A stretch of 64,000 nt of DNA from Bacteroidales bacterium (lineage in GTDB: Bacteria > Bacteroidota > Bacteroidia > Bacteroidales > UBA932). Positions 27,124-36,240 of this stretch are shown here, piece after piece. The stretch spans positions 81,849 through 145,848 of the forward strand of contig JAGAIM010000004.1 of assembly GCA_017626555.1 (NCBI GenBank), given 5' to 3'. The position numbers and the translations under genes are program-made. The notes beneath the pieces were generated by a model, which was not told the origin of the DNA, searched no databases, and saw only the letters and a list, made by a program, of their open reading frames with translations. The first letter of the stretch is position 1. Each line of letters begins with the position of its first letter.

Positions 27124-28464
27124 ATGAAAAAGAGTATATGTCTGTATTTTCAGGTTCATCAGCCAAACAGATTGAGATTATACAGATTCTTTGACATCGG
27201 AAAGGATTCGCATTACTATGACGATTTCGCAAACAGAACCATCCTTCGCAGGGTAGCACAGAAGTGTTATCTTCCAATGAATGCCCTTCTTCTCGAACTT
27301 ATCGAGGCTAACAAGGGCGCTTTCAAGGTGGCATTTTCCATCTCCGGTTCGGTACTGGAGCAGTTTGACAGATATGCTCCGGAAGTAATCGAGAGTTTCC
27401 GTAAACTTGCCCAGACCGGCAGTGTGGAATTCCTTTCAGAGACATACTACCATTCACTCGCATCCCTTGCATCACCGATCGAGTTCAAGAACCAGGTGCT
27501 CAAGCACAAGGCTGCCATCGAGCACTATTTCGGCGTGACTCCTAAGACGTTCCGCAACACCGAACTTATATATTCGGATGCAATAGGTGAGATGGTTTAT
27601 GATATGGGCTTCAAGACTATGCTTACAGAAGGCGCAAGACACGTCCTCGGATGGAAGAGCCCTAACTTCATCTATAGTTGCGCTCAGGCTCCAAGCCTCA
27701 AACTCCTTCTTAAGAACTCTTCGCTCAGCGATGATATCGCGTTCCGTTTCTCTGACAGAGGATGGTCTGACTGGCCTCTTACCGGCGAGAAATATCTTTC
27801 CTGGATCAAGGCTGCCGCTCAGAACGATGATATCGTTAACCTCTTTATGGACTACGAGACATTCGGTGAGCACCAGAAGGCTGCCAGCGGCATCTTCGAC
27901 TTTATGAGAGCCCTTCCTGAGATCGTTATCAAGGATGGAGAATTCGAGTTCGTGACCCCTGCACAGGCTGCCAAGAAGCATCGTCCTGTAGGAGAACTTG
28001 ATGTTATGGATCCTATCTCCTGGGCGGATGAAGAGCGTGATGTTACTGCTTGGCTCGGAAACGAACTCCAGAATGACGCGTTCAACAAATTGAACGAGCA
28101 GGCTGAGAAACTGGCTCTTCTTAACGATGAGGCACTTTGGTCTGATTTCGGACATCTTCAGGAGAGCGACCACTTCTACTATATGTGTACGAAGTTCTTC
28201 TCGGATGGAGCCGTGCATAAATATTTTAACCCGTATGATACTCCGTATGAGGCGTTTATCAATTATATGAACGTTCTCAGCGATTTTATTTTGCGAGTAG
28301 ATGATGCAATTTCCGTTTCAGATATTAACTTTGCAGCCGCAAAGCAGACCAAGGCTCCGGCAAAGAAGACCGTAAAAAAGGCTGAGCCAAAAGCAAAGGC
28401 ATCTGCAAAGAAGGCTGAGCCAAAGGCTAAGAAGCCAGCGGCAAAAAAGGCAGCGAAGAAATAG
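27124..28464 (+). CDS. GH57 family alpha-amylase/4-alpha-glucanotransferase with histone H1-like tail
   Basis: 446 residues. GH57 motifs: HQP (12-14), nucleophile Glu147 in TFRNTELIYSD and acid Asp243 in FMDYETFGEH. The catalytic core ends near residue 400. The last 43 residues (404-446) are almost only Lys, Ala, Pro and Glu with a repeated KKAEPKAK unit, like histone H1 or bacterial HU-tail sequences. Such tails bind polyanions or mediate condensation; on a glycogen enzyme this is odd. It is cytoplasmic (no signal peptide) and 12 bases after the GT4 gene. Confidence 0.92.
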   Translation: MKKSICLYFQVHQPNRLRLYRFFDIGKDSHYYDDFANRTILRRVAQKCYLPMNALLLELIEANKGAFKVAFSISGSVLEQFDRYAPEVIESFRKLAQTGSVEFLSETYYHSLASLASPIEFKNQVLKHKAAIEHYFGVTPKTFRNTELIYSDAIGEMVYDMGFKTMLTEGARHVLGWKSPNFIYSCAQAPSLKLLLKNSSLSDDIAFRFSDRGWSDWPLTGEKYLSWIKAAAQNDDIVNLFMDYETFGEHQKAASGIFDFMRALPEIVIKDGEFEFVTPAQAAKKHRPVGELDVMDPISWADEERDVTAWLGNELQNDAFNKLNEQAEKLALLNDEALWSDFGHLQESDHFYYMCTKFFSDGAVHKYFNPYDTPYEAFINYMNVLSDFILRVDDAISVSDINFAAAKQTKAPAKKTVKKAEPKAKASAKKAEPKAKKPAAKKAAKK

Positions 28465-28507
28465 AGTCTGACGAAAATCAGCGGGATTTATCCCTGAAAC
28501 TATATAT

Positions 28508-28541
28508 CCCCGGACGAAGCCCAGATGGACTTCGGCCGGGG
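28508..28541 (+). terminator. GC-rich hairpin between GH57 and synthase-phosphorylase genes
   Basis: Arms 28508-28519 and 28530-28541 pair over 12 bases with one mismatch around a 10-base loop. No U-run follows, so it is more likely an RNA processing, stability or attenuation element inside the operon than a full terminator. Confidence 0.55.
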
Positions 28542-28566
28542 TAAATAAATAATTTGTTTATATATA

Positions 28567-31500
28567 ATGAAAACAGAACTTATCAAGCCTGATTATCTGT
28601 TTGAAGTTAGTTGGGAAGTGTGTAACAAGGTGGGAGGCATATACACTGTCATCGCCACCAAGTCCCTTTATCTGAAGAGCGAGTACAAGAGGCATCACAT
28701 TATGGTCGGACCGGATGTCTGGATGGATGAAGTCAGCAATCCTGACTTTATAGAGGATCCGATGCTGTACAGAGCCTGGAGAATGCAGGCTGCTTCAGAG
28801 GGATTGAGAGTCCGTATAGGACGCTGGAACGTTCCGGGAAAGCCAACTGCAATCCTTGTGGATTTCAAGCAGTTCCTTACCCGGCAGAATGAGATTCTTA
28901 CCGAATTCTGGAAAAAATTCGGTGTGGATTCGCTCACCGGCAATTGGGACTATCGTGAATCAGCCCTTTTCGGTTATGCTGCCGGAAGAGTGATTGAAAG
29001 TTTCTACAATTTCAACCTTGAGACATCTGACAAGGTTGTGGCTCAGTTCCACGAGTGGATGACCGGAACAGGACTTCTTTATCTGAAGTCGGCAAATGTT
29101 CCTGTAGCGACCGTGTTCACAACACACGCAACCGTCATCGGAAGGTGCATCGCAGGAAACAATCTGCCTCTTTATGATGGTATTCTCGGCTATAATGCAG
29201 ATGAAAAGGCCAGACATTTCAATGTGGTCGCAAGACACTCTCTTGAGAAGAAGGCCGCTCAGAACAGTGATGTATTCACGACTGTAAGTGATATTACGGC
29301 TCAGGAATGCCGACAGTTCCTCGGAAGGCCGGTTGATGTAGTGACCCCTAATGGATTCGAACCTAGTTTTACTCCTGCGACAGATGAAGAATACACTGCT
29401 CTCAGGGAGAAGGCAAGGAAGAAACTTATGACAGTGGCCTCTGCTATGTGCGGTGAGGAAGTGCCGGAGAATGCGGTACTCGTCGGCATCGGAGGACGCT
29501 ATGAATGGAAGAACAAGGGTATAGACGTATTCATCGATGCTCTTGACAAACTTAATCATACGGATTTCAAGGGAAAGTGCGTCCACGCATTCATAATGAT
29601 TCCGTCCGGACACAATGGCCCTGACAAGCAGTTGCTTGCAAAAATGGCCGGCAATGGTTCGGGATATGTGACCAGGACATCTCACTACCTGATGAATCCT
29701 GAGTATGACAATGTCACCAGGCGTCTGAATGACCTGCAACTGAACAATGCATCAGGAGACAAGGTGAAGGTCTATTTCATACCTTCATATCTCAACGGAA
29801 ATGACGGTGTATTCAATATGTCATATTACGACCTCCTGTCAGGACTTGACCTGACATTGTTCCCGTCATACTATGAGCCGTGGGGATATACCCCTCTTGA
29901 GAGTCTTGCATTCAGGGTTCCGACACTGACTACAACTCTTGCCGGCTTCGGACTGTGGGTGCGTACATACTACGGAAAGAAGCATCCTGGCATCACGGTG
30001 CTCGACAGAAGCGATTCCAATTATTTTGAGGTCGTTGACGGTGTGGCACAGCGTGTGATGGAAATCGCTTCACTTCGTAAGGACAGCAGGAAGAAGTATA
30101 TGCAGAATGCGAAGGAAGTGTCTGAGATCGCACTTTGGGAAAACAATATAGTATATTATAAGGAAGCCTATTCGAAGGCACTTGAAAAATTAATAGAAGC
30201 AGGCGGAATATATCCCGCTTCGCGAAATGAAAAGAATATGGAATACAAGAAATTTGAAGTTAATCAGCCAACCTGGAACAGCGTAATCGTTTCACGCCAT
30301 CTTCCAGAGTCACTTAAAGACCTCGAAATACTTTCCAAGAACCTTTGGTGGTGCTGGAACGAGTCAGCAAAGAACCTTTTTGCATCAGTTGACCCACAGG
30401 CGTGGGAAGCCTCAGGCCAGAACCCTATCGCAATGCTCGATAAGGTAAGCCTCAAGAGATATCAGAAACTTGAGAAGGACAACAAGTTCCTTGCAGACCT
30501 CAAGACAGTGATGGAGGAGTTCAACGAGTATATGGCTCTCAAGGCAGAGCGCACGACTCCTTCTGTAGCATACTTCTGTATGGAGTACGGTCTTGATACA
30601 TCCCTCAAGATATATTCAGGCGGTCTCGGTATCCTTGCCGGTGACTATATCAAGGAGACATCCGATATGAACACCAACCTCGTGGCAGTCGGCCTCCTTT
30701 ACCGTTTCGGATACTTCAACCAGAAACTCACCGCACACGGTGAGCAGGTAGCCGAGGACGTTGCACAGGACTTCAACAAGATCCCTGCAACTCCAGTACG
30801 TGACGAGAGCGGCAACTGGGTGACAATCAGTGTTGCTTTCCCTGGACGCAACCTCAATGCACGTCTCTGGAGAGTGGATGTAGGCCGTACCGAACTCTAT
30901 CTCCTTGATACAGACATTCCTGAGAACCTTCCTGAGGACAGGTCAATCACCTACAACCTCTACGGTGGTGACTGGGAGAACCGTCTCAAGCAGGAACTTC
31001 TTCTCGGTGTCGGCGGTATCCGCGCACTCCGCAAACTCGGCTTCGCTCCGCAGGTTTACCATTGCAACGAGGGTCACGCAGCATTCATCGGTCTCGAGCG
31101 TCTCCGTGAACTCATTTCAGAGCAGAACCTCGAGTTCCAGGAGGCTCTCGAAGTTGTAAGGGCTTCATCACTCTTCACAACCCATACTCCGGTACCTGCC
31201 GGTCACGACGCATTCGACGAAGGCCTTCTCCGCAAGTATATCGGCCACTATCCTCAGCGTCTGAAGATCGACTGGGAGACTATGATGGGTCTCGGAAAGA
31301 ACGACGGTGCCAATGTGAACGAGAAGTTCTCTATGTCAATCCTCGCAGCCAACATCTCTCAGGAGGTGAACGGTGTGTCCTGGCTCCACGGTGAAGTGAG
31401 CCGCGACATCCTAGGACATATGTGGCCTGGCTACCTCCCGGAGGAACTCCACGTAAGTTATGTGACAAACGGTGTACACTATCCTACCTGGACAGCACCG

Positions 31501-32805
31501 GAGTGGAAGGAAGTGCACGCAAAGGTATTCGGAGAAGAATTCAAGACACACCACTATGACAAGTCTTGCTTCGACGGTATATACAAGGTGGCAGACGAGG
31601 AAGTATGGAACATCCGCACTTCACTTCGTAAGAAACTCATCGAAGAGGTTAAGAGAAGACTCTCTGACCCTGCAGCAGCAAGCCACTATTCACCAAAGCA
31701 GGTTGTGACAATCAAGGAGACTCTCCGCGACGACGTACTTACAATCGGTTTTGCGCGCCGTTTCGCTACATACAAGAGAGCACACCTCCTTTTCCGTGAC
31801 CTCGACCGTCTCGCTGAGATCGTGAACGATCCTAAGCAGCCTGTACAGTTCCTCTTCGCAGGAAAGGCTCACCCTGCAGACAAGGCAGGACAGGATCTCA
31901 TCAAGATGATCGTGGACATCTCCAAGCAGCCACGCTTCATCGGTAAGATCGTATTCGTGCCTAACTACGACATCACAGTAGCGAAGTTCCTCGTACAGGG
32001 TGTTGACGTATGGATGAACAACCCTACACGTCCTCTTGAGGCTTCAGGTACATCAGGTGAGAAGGCTGCGATGAACGGTGTGATGCATTTTTCAGTACTT
32101 GACGGATGGTGGGTCGAGGGCTATAAGAAGGGTGCCGGCTGGGCTCTTCCTATGGAACGCACTTACGACGACCAGAACTATCAGGACGAACTTGATGCCG
32201 CTACCATCTACAACATCATCGAGAACGAGATCGCTCCTACATTCTACAACAAGAGCCTCTCGACAGGACGCTCATCAGACTGGATCGAGTATATCAAGAA
32301 CTGTGTGGCTCAGGTGGCTTGCAACTTCACAACCAACCGTATGCTCACCGACTACATCAACCAGTACTATGTACCTCAGGCAGCACGCGTTGACGGCATC
32401 GTAGCCGATGACTATGCAGAGGCTCGTGAGATCGCGGCTTGGAAGAAGAGACTCCGCCGTGAGTGGAAGAACGTAGAAGTGGTGTCAGTGACCGCTCCGG
32501 ACAGCAACAGCGACTCGCTTGCTATCGGAAACGAGTTCAATGCCGAGATCGTCCTCAACATCGGTGACCTCAATGCTGAGGAAATCGGAGTGGAACTTCT
32601 CTTCGCTACATTCGACAAGAAGGGCAGGCTTCATATTCAGGAGAAGTATGACTTCACTCCAGTAGAGTATGCTGATGGTACAGCAAAGTATGCCGCTGCT
32701 ATCAACCCTGACAGATCAGGTATATATCAGGTGGCAGGACGTATCTATGCAAAGAACGCCAAACTTCCTCACAGACAGGATTTTGAACTTGTAAGATGGT
32801 TGTAG
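28567..32805 (+). CDS. Fused glycogen synthase (GT3) / alpha-glucan phosphorylase (GT35)
   Basis: 1412 residues in one uninterrupted frame. Residues 1 to about 550 are a GT3, eukaryote-type glycogen synthase: FEVSWEVCNKVGGIYTVIATK, a FTTHATVIGR loop and SYYEPWGYTPLESLAFRVP. From about residue 558 a complete phosphorylase begins: YFCMEYGLDTSLKIYSGGLG, HCNEGHAAFIGLERL, FARRFATYKRAHLLF and the PLP-lysine segment EASGTSGEKAAMNG with Lys1166. An internal ATG (30238) opens the second half and could give a separate phosphorylase. The protein joins glycogen synthesis and breakdown in one chain. Codon use becomes more biased in the second half. The stop overlaps ribF by 10 bases. Confidence 0.93.
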   Translation: MKTELIKPDYLFEVSWEVCNKVGGIYTVIATKSLYLKSEYKRHHIMVGPDVWMDEVSNPDFIEDPMLYRAWRMQAASEGLRVRIGRWNVPGKPTAILVDFKQFLTRQNEILTEFWKKFGVDSLTGNWDYRESALFGYAAGRVIESFYNFNLETSDKVVAQFHEWMTGTGLLYLKSANVPVATVFTTHATVIGRCIAGNNLPLYDGILGYNADEKARHFNVVARHSLEKKAAQNSDVFTTVSDITAQECRQFLGRPVDVVTPNGFEPSFTPATDEEYTALREKARKKLMTVASAMCGEEVPENAVLVGIGGRYEWKNKGIDVFIDALDKLNHTDFKGKCVHAFIMIPSGHNGPDKQLLAKMAGNGSGYVTRTSHYLMNPEYDNVTRRLNDLQLNNASGDKVKVYFIPSYLNGNDGVFNMSYYDLLSGLDLTLFPSYYEPWGYTPLESLAFRVPTLTTTLAGFGLWVRTYYGKKHPGITVLDRSDSNYFEVVDGVAQRVMEIASLRKDSRKKYMQNAKEVSEIALWENNIVYYKEAYSKALEKLIEAGGIYPASRNEKNMEYKKFEVNQPTWNSVIVSRHLPESLKDLEILSKNLWWCWNESAKNLFASVDPQAWEASGQNPIAMLDKVSLKRYQKLEKDNKFLADLKTVMEEFNEYMALKAERTTPSVAYFCMEYGLDTSLKIYSGGLGILAGDYIKETSDMNTNLVAVGLLYRFGYFNQKLTAHGEQVAEDVAQDFNKIPATPVRDESGNWVTISVAFPGRNLNARLWRVDVGRTELYLLDTDIPENLPEDRSITYNLYGGDWENRLKQELLLGVGGIRALRKLGFAPQVYHCNEGHAAFIGLERLRELISEQNLEFQEALEVVRASSLFTTHTPVPAGHDAFDEGLLRKYIGHYPQRLKIDWETMMGLGKNDGANVNEKFSMSILAANISQEVNGVSWLHGEVSRDILGHMWPGYLPEELHVSYVTNGVHYPTWTAPEWKEVHAKVFGEEFKTHHYDKSCFDGIYKVADEEVWNIRTSLRKKLIEEVKRRLSDPAAASHYSPKQVVTIKETLRDDVLTIGFARRFATYKRAHLLFRDLDRLAEIVNDPKQPVQFLFAGKAHPADKAGQDLIKMIVDISKQPRFIGKIVFVPNYDITVAKFLVQGVDVWMNNPTRPLEASGTSGEKAAMNGVMHFSVLDGWWVEGYKKGAGWALPMERTYDDQNYQDELDAATIYNIIENEIAPTFYNKSLSTGRSSDWIEYIKNCVAQVACNFTTNRMLTDYINQYYVPQAARVDGIVADDYAEAREIAAWKKRLRREWKNVEVVSVTAPDSNSDSLAIGNEFNAEIVLNIGDLNAEEIGVELLFATFDKKGRLHIQEKYDFTPVEYADGTAKYAAAINPDRSGIYQVAGRIYAKNAKLPHRQDFELVRWL

Positions 32806-33692
32806 CAACCGGATTTTTCGACGGTGTCCACACCGGACACCGTCTTGTAATACAGCAGTTAGTTGAGGCTGCAGCAGTACGCGGGGATGAAAGTATGGTC
32901 GTCACATTCTGGCCACATCCCCGTAATGTGCTGCAAAAAGAAGCCCGTTCGCTCAGGCTTCTCACCACTCTTGCGGAAAAGAAGGCAATGCTTCACGCCC
33001 TGGGAGTGGACAAGGTTGAGGTACTTCAGTTCACGAAGGACTTCAGCACATTGACTACAGAGGACTATCTCCGGATGTTGATGAATGATTACGGAGCGTC
33101 ATCTGTTCTGGTCGGTTACGACAACAGGATGGGCTGTGATGCTTCTGATGCGGATGATGTAGCCAGGACTGCCGAAAGCCTCGGCCTTGAGGTGATCAGG
33201 ACGGATATGGTCTCATCGGAGCGCGGCTATGCCGTCAGTTCCACAAAGATACGCGAAAGGCTTGAGGCGGGAGATGTTAACGATGCATCTGCAATGCTCG
33301 GATATGCCTACGGGCTTCACGGAGTAGTGATAGCAGGCAACAGACTGGGAAGGACTATTGGCTTCCCGACTGCCAATATGCAACTCTACGAACCTTTGAA
33401 ACTCGTGCCGGGCAATGGAGTGTATTTCGTGAAGGTGAGGACACTGGATCGGGACCTCTACGGTATGTGCAATATCGGATGCAGGCCTACTGTAGGCCCG
33501 GGCAATGCCAGGACTATAGAAACAAATATTTTCGGATTTGACGAAGATATATACGGCCTGGATATAGAAGTCACGTTCGTCTCCAAGATTAGGGATGAAG
33601 TGAAATTCAGTTCATTTGAAGAACTGAGGCAGCAACTCGAAAAAGACAGGGAGGCCTGCCTGACAATCCTTGAATTGTCATTACAAGTCTGA
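32796..33692 (+). CDS. ribF: Bifunctional riboflavin kinase/FAD synthetase
   Basis: 298 residues. N-terminal nucleotidyltransferase with GFFDGVHTGH (6-15) and the SSTKIRERL motif; C-terminal flavokinase with GRTIGFPTANM and a late TFVSKIRDEVKFSS segment. Converts riboflavin to FMN and FAD. The ATG lies 10 bases inside the upstream gene, so it is translationally coupled to the glycogen fusion gene, an uncommon link. No FMN riboswitch is visible upstream. Confidence 0.95.
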   Translation: MVVATGFFDGVHTGHRLVIQQLVEAAAVRGDESMVVTFWPHPRNVLQKEARSLRLLTTLAEKKAMLHALGVDKVEVLQFTKDFSTLTTEDYLRMLMNDYGASSVLVGYDNRMGCDASDADDVARTAESLGLEVIRTDMVSSERGYAVSSTKIRERLEAGDVNDASAMLGYAYGLHGVVIAGNRLGRTIGFPTANMQLYEPLKLVPGNGVYFVKVRTLDRDLYGMCNIGCRPTVGPGNARTIETNIFGFDEDIYGLDIEVTFVSKIRDEVKFSSFEELRQQLEKDREACLTILELSLQV

Positions 33693-33696
33693 CCAT

Positions 33697-33720
33697 TGTC
33701 GTCCCGAGCCTGACGAGGGA
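33697..33720 (+). repeat. GTCATTCCGAGC-family repeat, diverged copy
   Basis: TGTCGTCCCGAGCCTGACGAGGGA between ribF and the next gene matches the GTCATCCCGAGC...GAGGGATCT pattern (bases quoted here form two joined half-sites). Confidence 0.5.
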
Positions 33721-33737
33721 ACTAAAAACAATATGAT

Positions 33738-34190
33738 ATGGAAGAAATCATTGGCTTGCTGATTGCACTTGCAGCAGTCATTCTGAAGGCCGTAGGAAAC
33801 AGACAGGAGAAGTCCGGCAAAAAGACGGCCGCTCCGGTGACTTCTGATAAAGATTCAGAAGCAGGAGGCTTTGATGTCAAGGGATGGATTCTGGAAGCCT
33901 TGGAAGAGGTTGCAGGGGATTCTGATGAGCCAGAGGTGGTATTGGATGACGACGGACAGATTGTGGAAGTCAAGCCTGTGGTTGTTCAGCCGGAACCGAT
34001 GAAGCCAGTTGTCGAGCCTGTCAACTGTATTGAAACAGTCAACAGAACGACGAAACCTCAGGCTGAACCGCTGAGACCGGCAGCAAAAAGAAATATTCTT
34101 CAGGAGGATGAACCCTCCGGAAAGAAGGATGATAAGATCGATCCGAAGAAACTCGTGATTTATTCCGAGATAATGAAACCGAAATTTTAG
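33738..34190 (+). CDS. Small membrane-anchored protein of unknown function
   Basis: 150 residues. An N-terminal hydrophobic helix (IIGLLIALAAVILKAVG, about 4-20) precedes a long acidic, proline-rich and probably disordered stretch ending in IDPKKLVIYSEIMKPKF, a compact tail that looks conserved in Bacteroidales. I do not recognise a function. It precedes greA by 23 bases. Confidence 0.7.
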   Translation: MEEIIGLLIALAAVILKAVGNRQEKSGKKTAAPVTSDKDSEAGGFDVKGWILEALEEVAGDSDEPEVVLDDDGQIVEVKPVVVQPEPMKPVVEPVNCIETVNRTTKPQAEPLRPAAKRNILQEDEPSGKKDDKIDPKKLVIYSEIMKPKF

Positions 34191-34213
34191 AAATTTAAAA
34201 CATATAAATAATT

Positions 34214-34681
34214 ATGGCACTTCAATATATGACCCAGGAGGGTCTTGACAAACTGAAGAAGGAACTTGCCGAGGCAATAGCCCAGCGTCCTGTAATCTCT
34301 GCGGCCATCGCAGAGGCCAGGGATAAGGGTGACTTGTCCGAAAATGCCGAATATGAGGCAGCACGAGAAGCGCAGGGCCTTCTTGAACTCAATATCTCCA
34401 AACTTCAGAATCTCGTGGCAAATGCCAGAGTGATCGACGAATCCCAGATCGGTACCGAGAAGGTGCAGATGCTCAACAAGGTAAAGGTGAAGAACCTTAC
34501 CGCCAACCAGATAATGACATTTACTCTCGTAAGCGAGAACGAGGCTGACTTTATGGCTGGAAAACTTGCAGCAAAGACCCCTATCGGACAGGCCCTTATG
34601 GGGCATTCCGTGGGTGATGTAGTTGAGGCGAAAGTACCTGCCGGCATCATCAAGTTCGAGATCCTGGATATTACCCTCTAG
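34214..34681 (+). CDS. greA: Transcription elongation factor GreA
   Basis: 155 residues, standard. The N-terminal coiled coil carries the catalytic tip DKGDLSENAEYEAAREAQG, with the acidic residues that drive backtracked-RNA cleavage; the C-terminal FKBP-like domain includes TPIGQALMGHSVGDVVEAKVP. Followed 28 bases later by the HIT gene. Confidence 0.97.
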   Translation: MALQYMTQEGLDKLKKELAEAIAQRPVISAAIAEARDKGDLSENAEYEAAREAQGLLELNISKLQNLVANARVIDESQIGTEKVQMLNKVKVKNLTANQIMTFTLVSENEADFMAGKLAAKTPIGQALMGHSVGDVVEAKVPAGIIKFEILDITL

Positions 34682-34709
34682 AACGTCATCCTGAACAGAT
34701 ATTGATATT

Positions 34710-35117
34710 ATGGCAACAATATTTACCAGAATAGCCAAGGGAGAGATTCCGTCATACAAAGTGGCGGAAAACGAGGAATATTATGCATTCCTTGACATTG
34801 CACCTATGGCGAAGGGACACACACTTGTCATCCCGAAGAATATTGAGGATGACTATATCTTCAACCTTGATGAGAAGACATATATGGGTCTTTGCGCATT
34901 TGCCAGAAAGGTAGCGCTGGCTATCAAGGAGGCTGTTCCCTGCAAAAGAGTAGGCGTAGCCGTTCTCGGAATGGAAGTCCCTCATACACACATCCATCTC
35001 GTTCCGCTTCAGACAGAGGGAGATATGGATTTCAGAAAAAAGAAACTTGAGTTATCGCAGGAGGAATTCGCTGCGATAGCCTCTGCAATCAACAGCGAAT
35101 ATGTCAAGATTCAGTAA
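34710..35117 (+). CDS. HIT family nucleotide hydrolase/transferase
   Basis: 135 residues. The histidine triad is HTHIHLVPL; FLDIAPMAKGHTLVIPK is the other family hallmark. Likely a purine-nucleoside phosphoramidase of the HINT type. Its last 17 bases overlap the next gene in another frame. Confidence 0.93.
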   Translation: MATIFTRIAKGEIPSYKVAENEEYYAFLDIAPMAKGHTLVIPKNIEDDYIFNLDEKTYMGLCAFARKVALAIKEAVPCKRVGVAVLGMEVPHTHIHLVPLQTEGDMDFRKKKLELSQEEFAAIASAINSEYVKIQ

Positions 35118-36240
35118 TGTAATCAAATGTGCTGCAGTGGCTCTTCTTGCCGCAGCCTGCACGCCGACAGCCAAGGTGGACGGAACCATCGCCTCGGCTC
35201 CATCTTCGGAAGTGGTAATGAAACTTCTGAATGTAAACAGATATGAAGTGCTGGACACTGTAAATACAGATGCTTCAGGAAGATTTACATATAGGGTGAA
35301 AGTTGAAAAAGGTCAGCCTGAGTTTGTCTATGTGTATCATAATGACACGAGAGTGGCTTCGCTTCTTCTTGAAGCAGGTGACAAAGTGAATGTCGTAGCA
35401 GATACGTTGGGAAACTATAGCGTGGAGGGTTCGGCTGAGTCGGCAAGGCTGGCTCAGGTAGAAAAGGAATATTCAGCAGCACAGGCCAGGCTTCAGGCTA
35501 TAGCGGATCAGGTCGCAGATGCCGAAGGCGAAGAGGCTGCATCCTTAAGACAGCAACTTGGAAAGGAATATGTCGATTATTACAGGAAATGTGTAAGATA
35601 TATCCTCGAGAACAGCAGATCCCTCACAGTCGTACCTGTCCTTTACCAGAATTTCGGTCCGGATCTTCCTGTATTCGCTCAGAGTACAGATGCTATCCAT
35701 TTTGTGAGTGTGGCTGATTCTCTGGCACTTTCATACCCGCAGTCCAAGTATGTCAAGGCACTGAAGAAAGAGGCAGAAAGAAGATTCGGATATCTTGAAC
35801 TTGAAGCAAAGATCAGGAATGCTGCGGAAATAGGCTATCCGGATGTAGTGCTTCCTGATGTAAATGCCGAGAAGATAAGACTCAGTGAAGTGGATGCAGA
35901 AGTTATAATGCTTTATTTCTGGAGTGCAACCGATGCGAACCAGAAAATGTTCAACCTTGATGTCCTTAAGTCTCTTTATGAAGATTATCACTCAAAAGGT
36001 TTTGAAATCTATCAGGTTGCGCTGGACCCAGACAAGACCGGTTGGGCTCAGGTAGTAAAACAGCAGAATCTTCCTTGGATCAATGTGTGTGACGGTCTTG
36101 GAGCCTCTTCGCCGTACGTTACTACATACAACATACCGGCTCTCCCTGCAACATACATCATTGCTGATGGAGAACTTGTTGATGGCCAGGTTGTTGATGA
36201 GAAATCGCTGAGGAGACTTCTTGACAGACTTCTAAAATAG
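35101..36240 (+). CDS. Thioredoxin-fold lipoprotein without the CxxC motif
   Basis: 379 residues. Lipoprotein signal with lipobox LAAAC (Cys20). The N-terminal part resembles the DUF4369 beta-sandwich that precedes many Bacteroidetes TlpA proteins; a helical linker follows (about 115-160), then a thioredoxin-like domain: VIMLYFWSATDANQKM, where WCxxC is expected, then IYQVALDPDKTGW and the cis-Pro segment NIPALPATYIIA. Both active cysteines are missing (SATDAN), so it cannot do thiol redox chemistry and may be a binding or structural protein. Its start lies inside the HIT gene, and its end overlaps the convergent tsaB by 9 bases. Confidence 0.88.
   Translation: MSRFSNVIKCAAVALLAAACTPTAKVDGTIASAPSSEVVMKLLNVNRYEVLDTVNTDASGRFTYRVKVEKGQPEFVYVYHNDTRVASLLLEAGDKVNVVADTLGNYSVEGSAESARLAQVEKEYSAAQARLQAIADQVADAEGEEAASLRQQLGKEYVDYYRKCVRYILENSRSLTVVPVLYQNFGPDLPVFAQSTDAIHFVSVADSLALSYPQSKYVKALKKEAERRFGYLELEAKIRNAAEIGYPDVVLPDVNAEKIRLSEVDAEVIMLYFWSATDANQKMFNLDVLKSLYEDYHSKGFEIYQVALDPDKTGWAQVVKQQNLPWINVCDGLGASSPYVTTYNIPALPATYIIADGELVDGQVVDEKSLRRLLDRLLK

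Noticed and set aside
30181-30260. Frameshift or assembly error joining synthase and phosphorylase
   Set aside because: The frame is continuous through a plausible linker with normal codons, and both domains are complete.
32640-32800. FMN riboswitch before ribF
   Set aside because: ribF starts inside the upstream gene and no conserved RFN-like stretch was seen.
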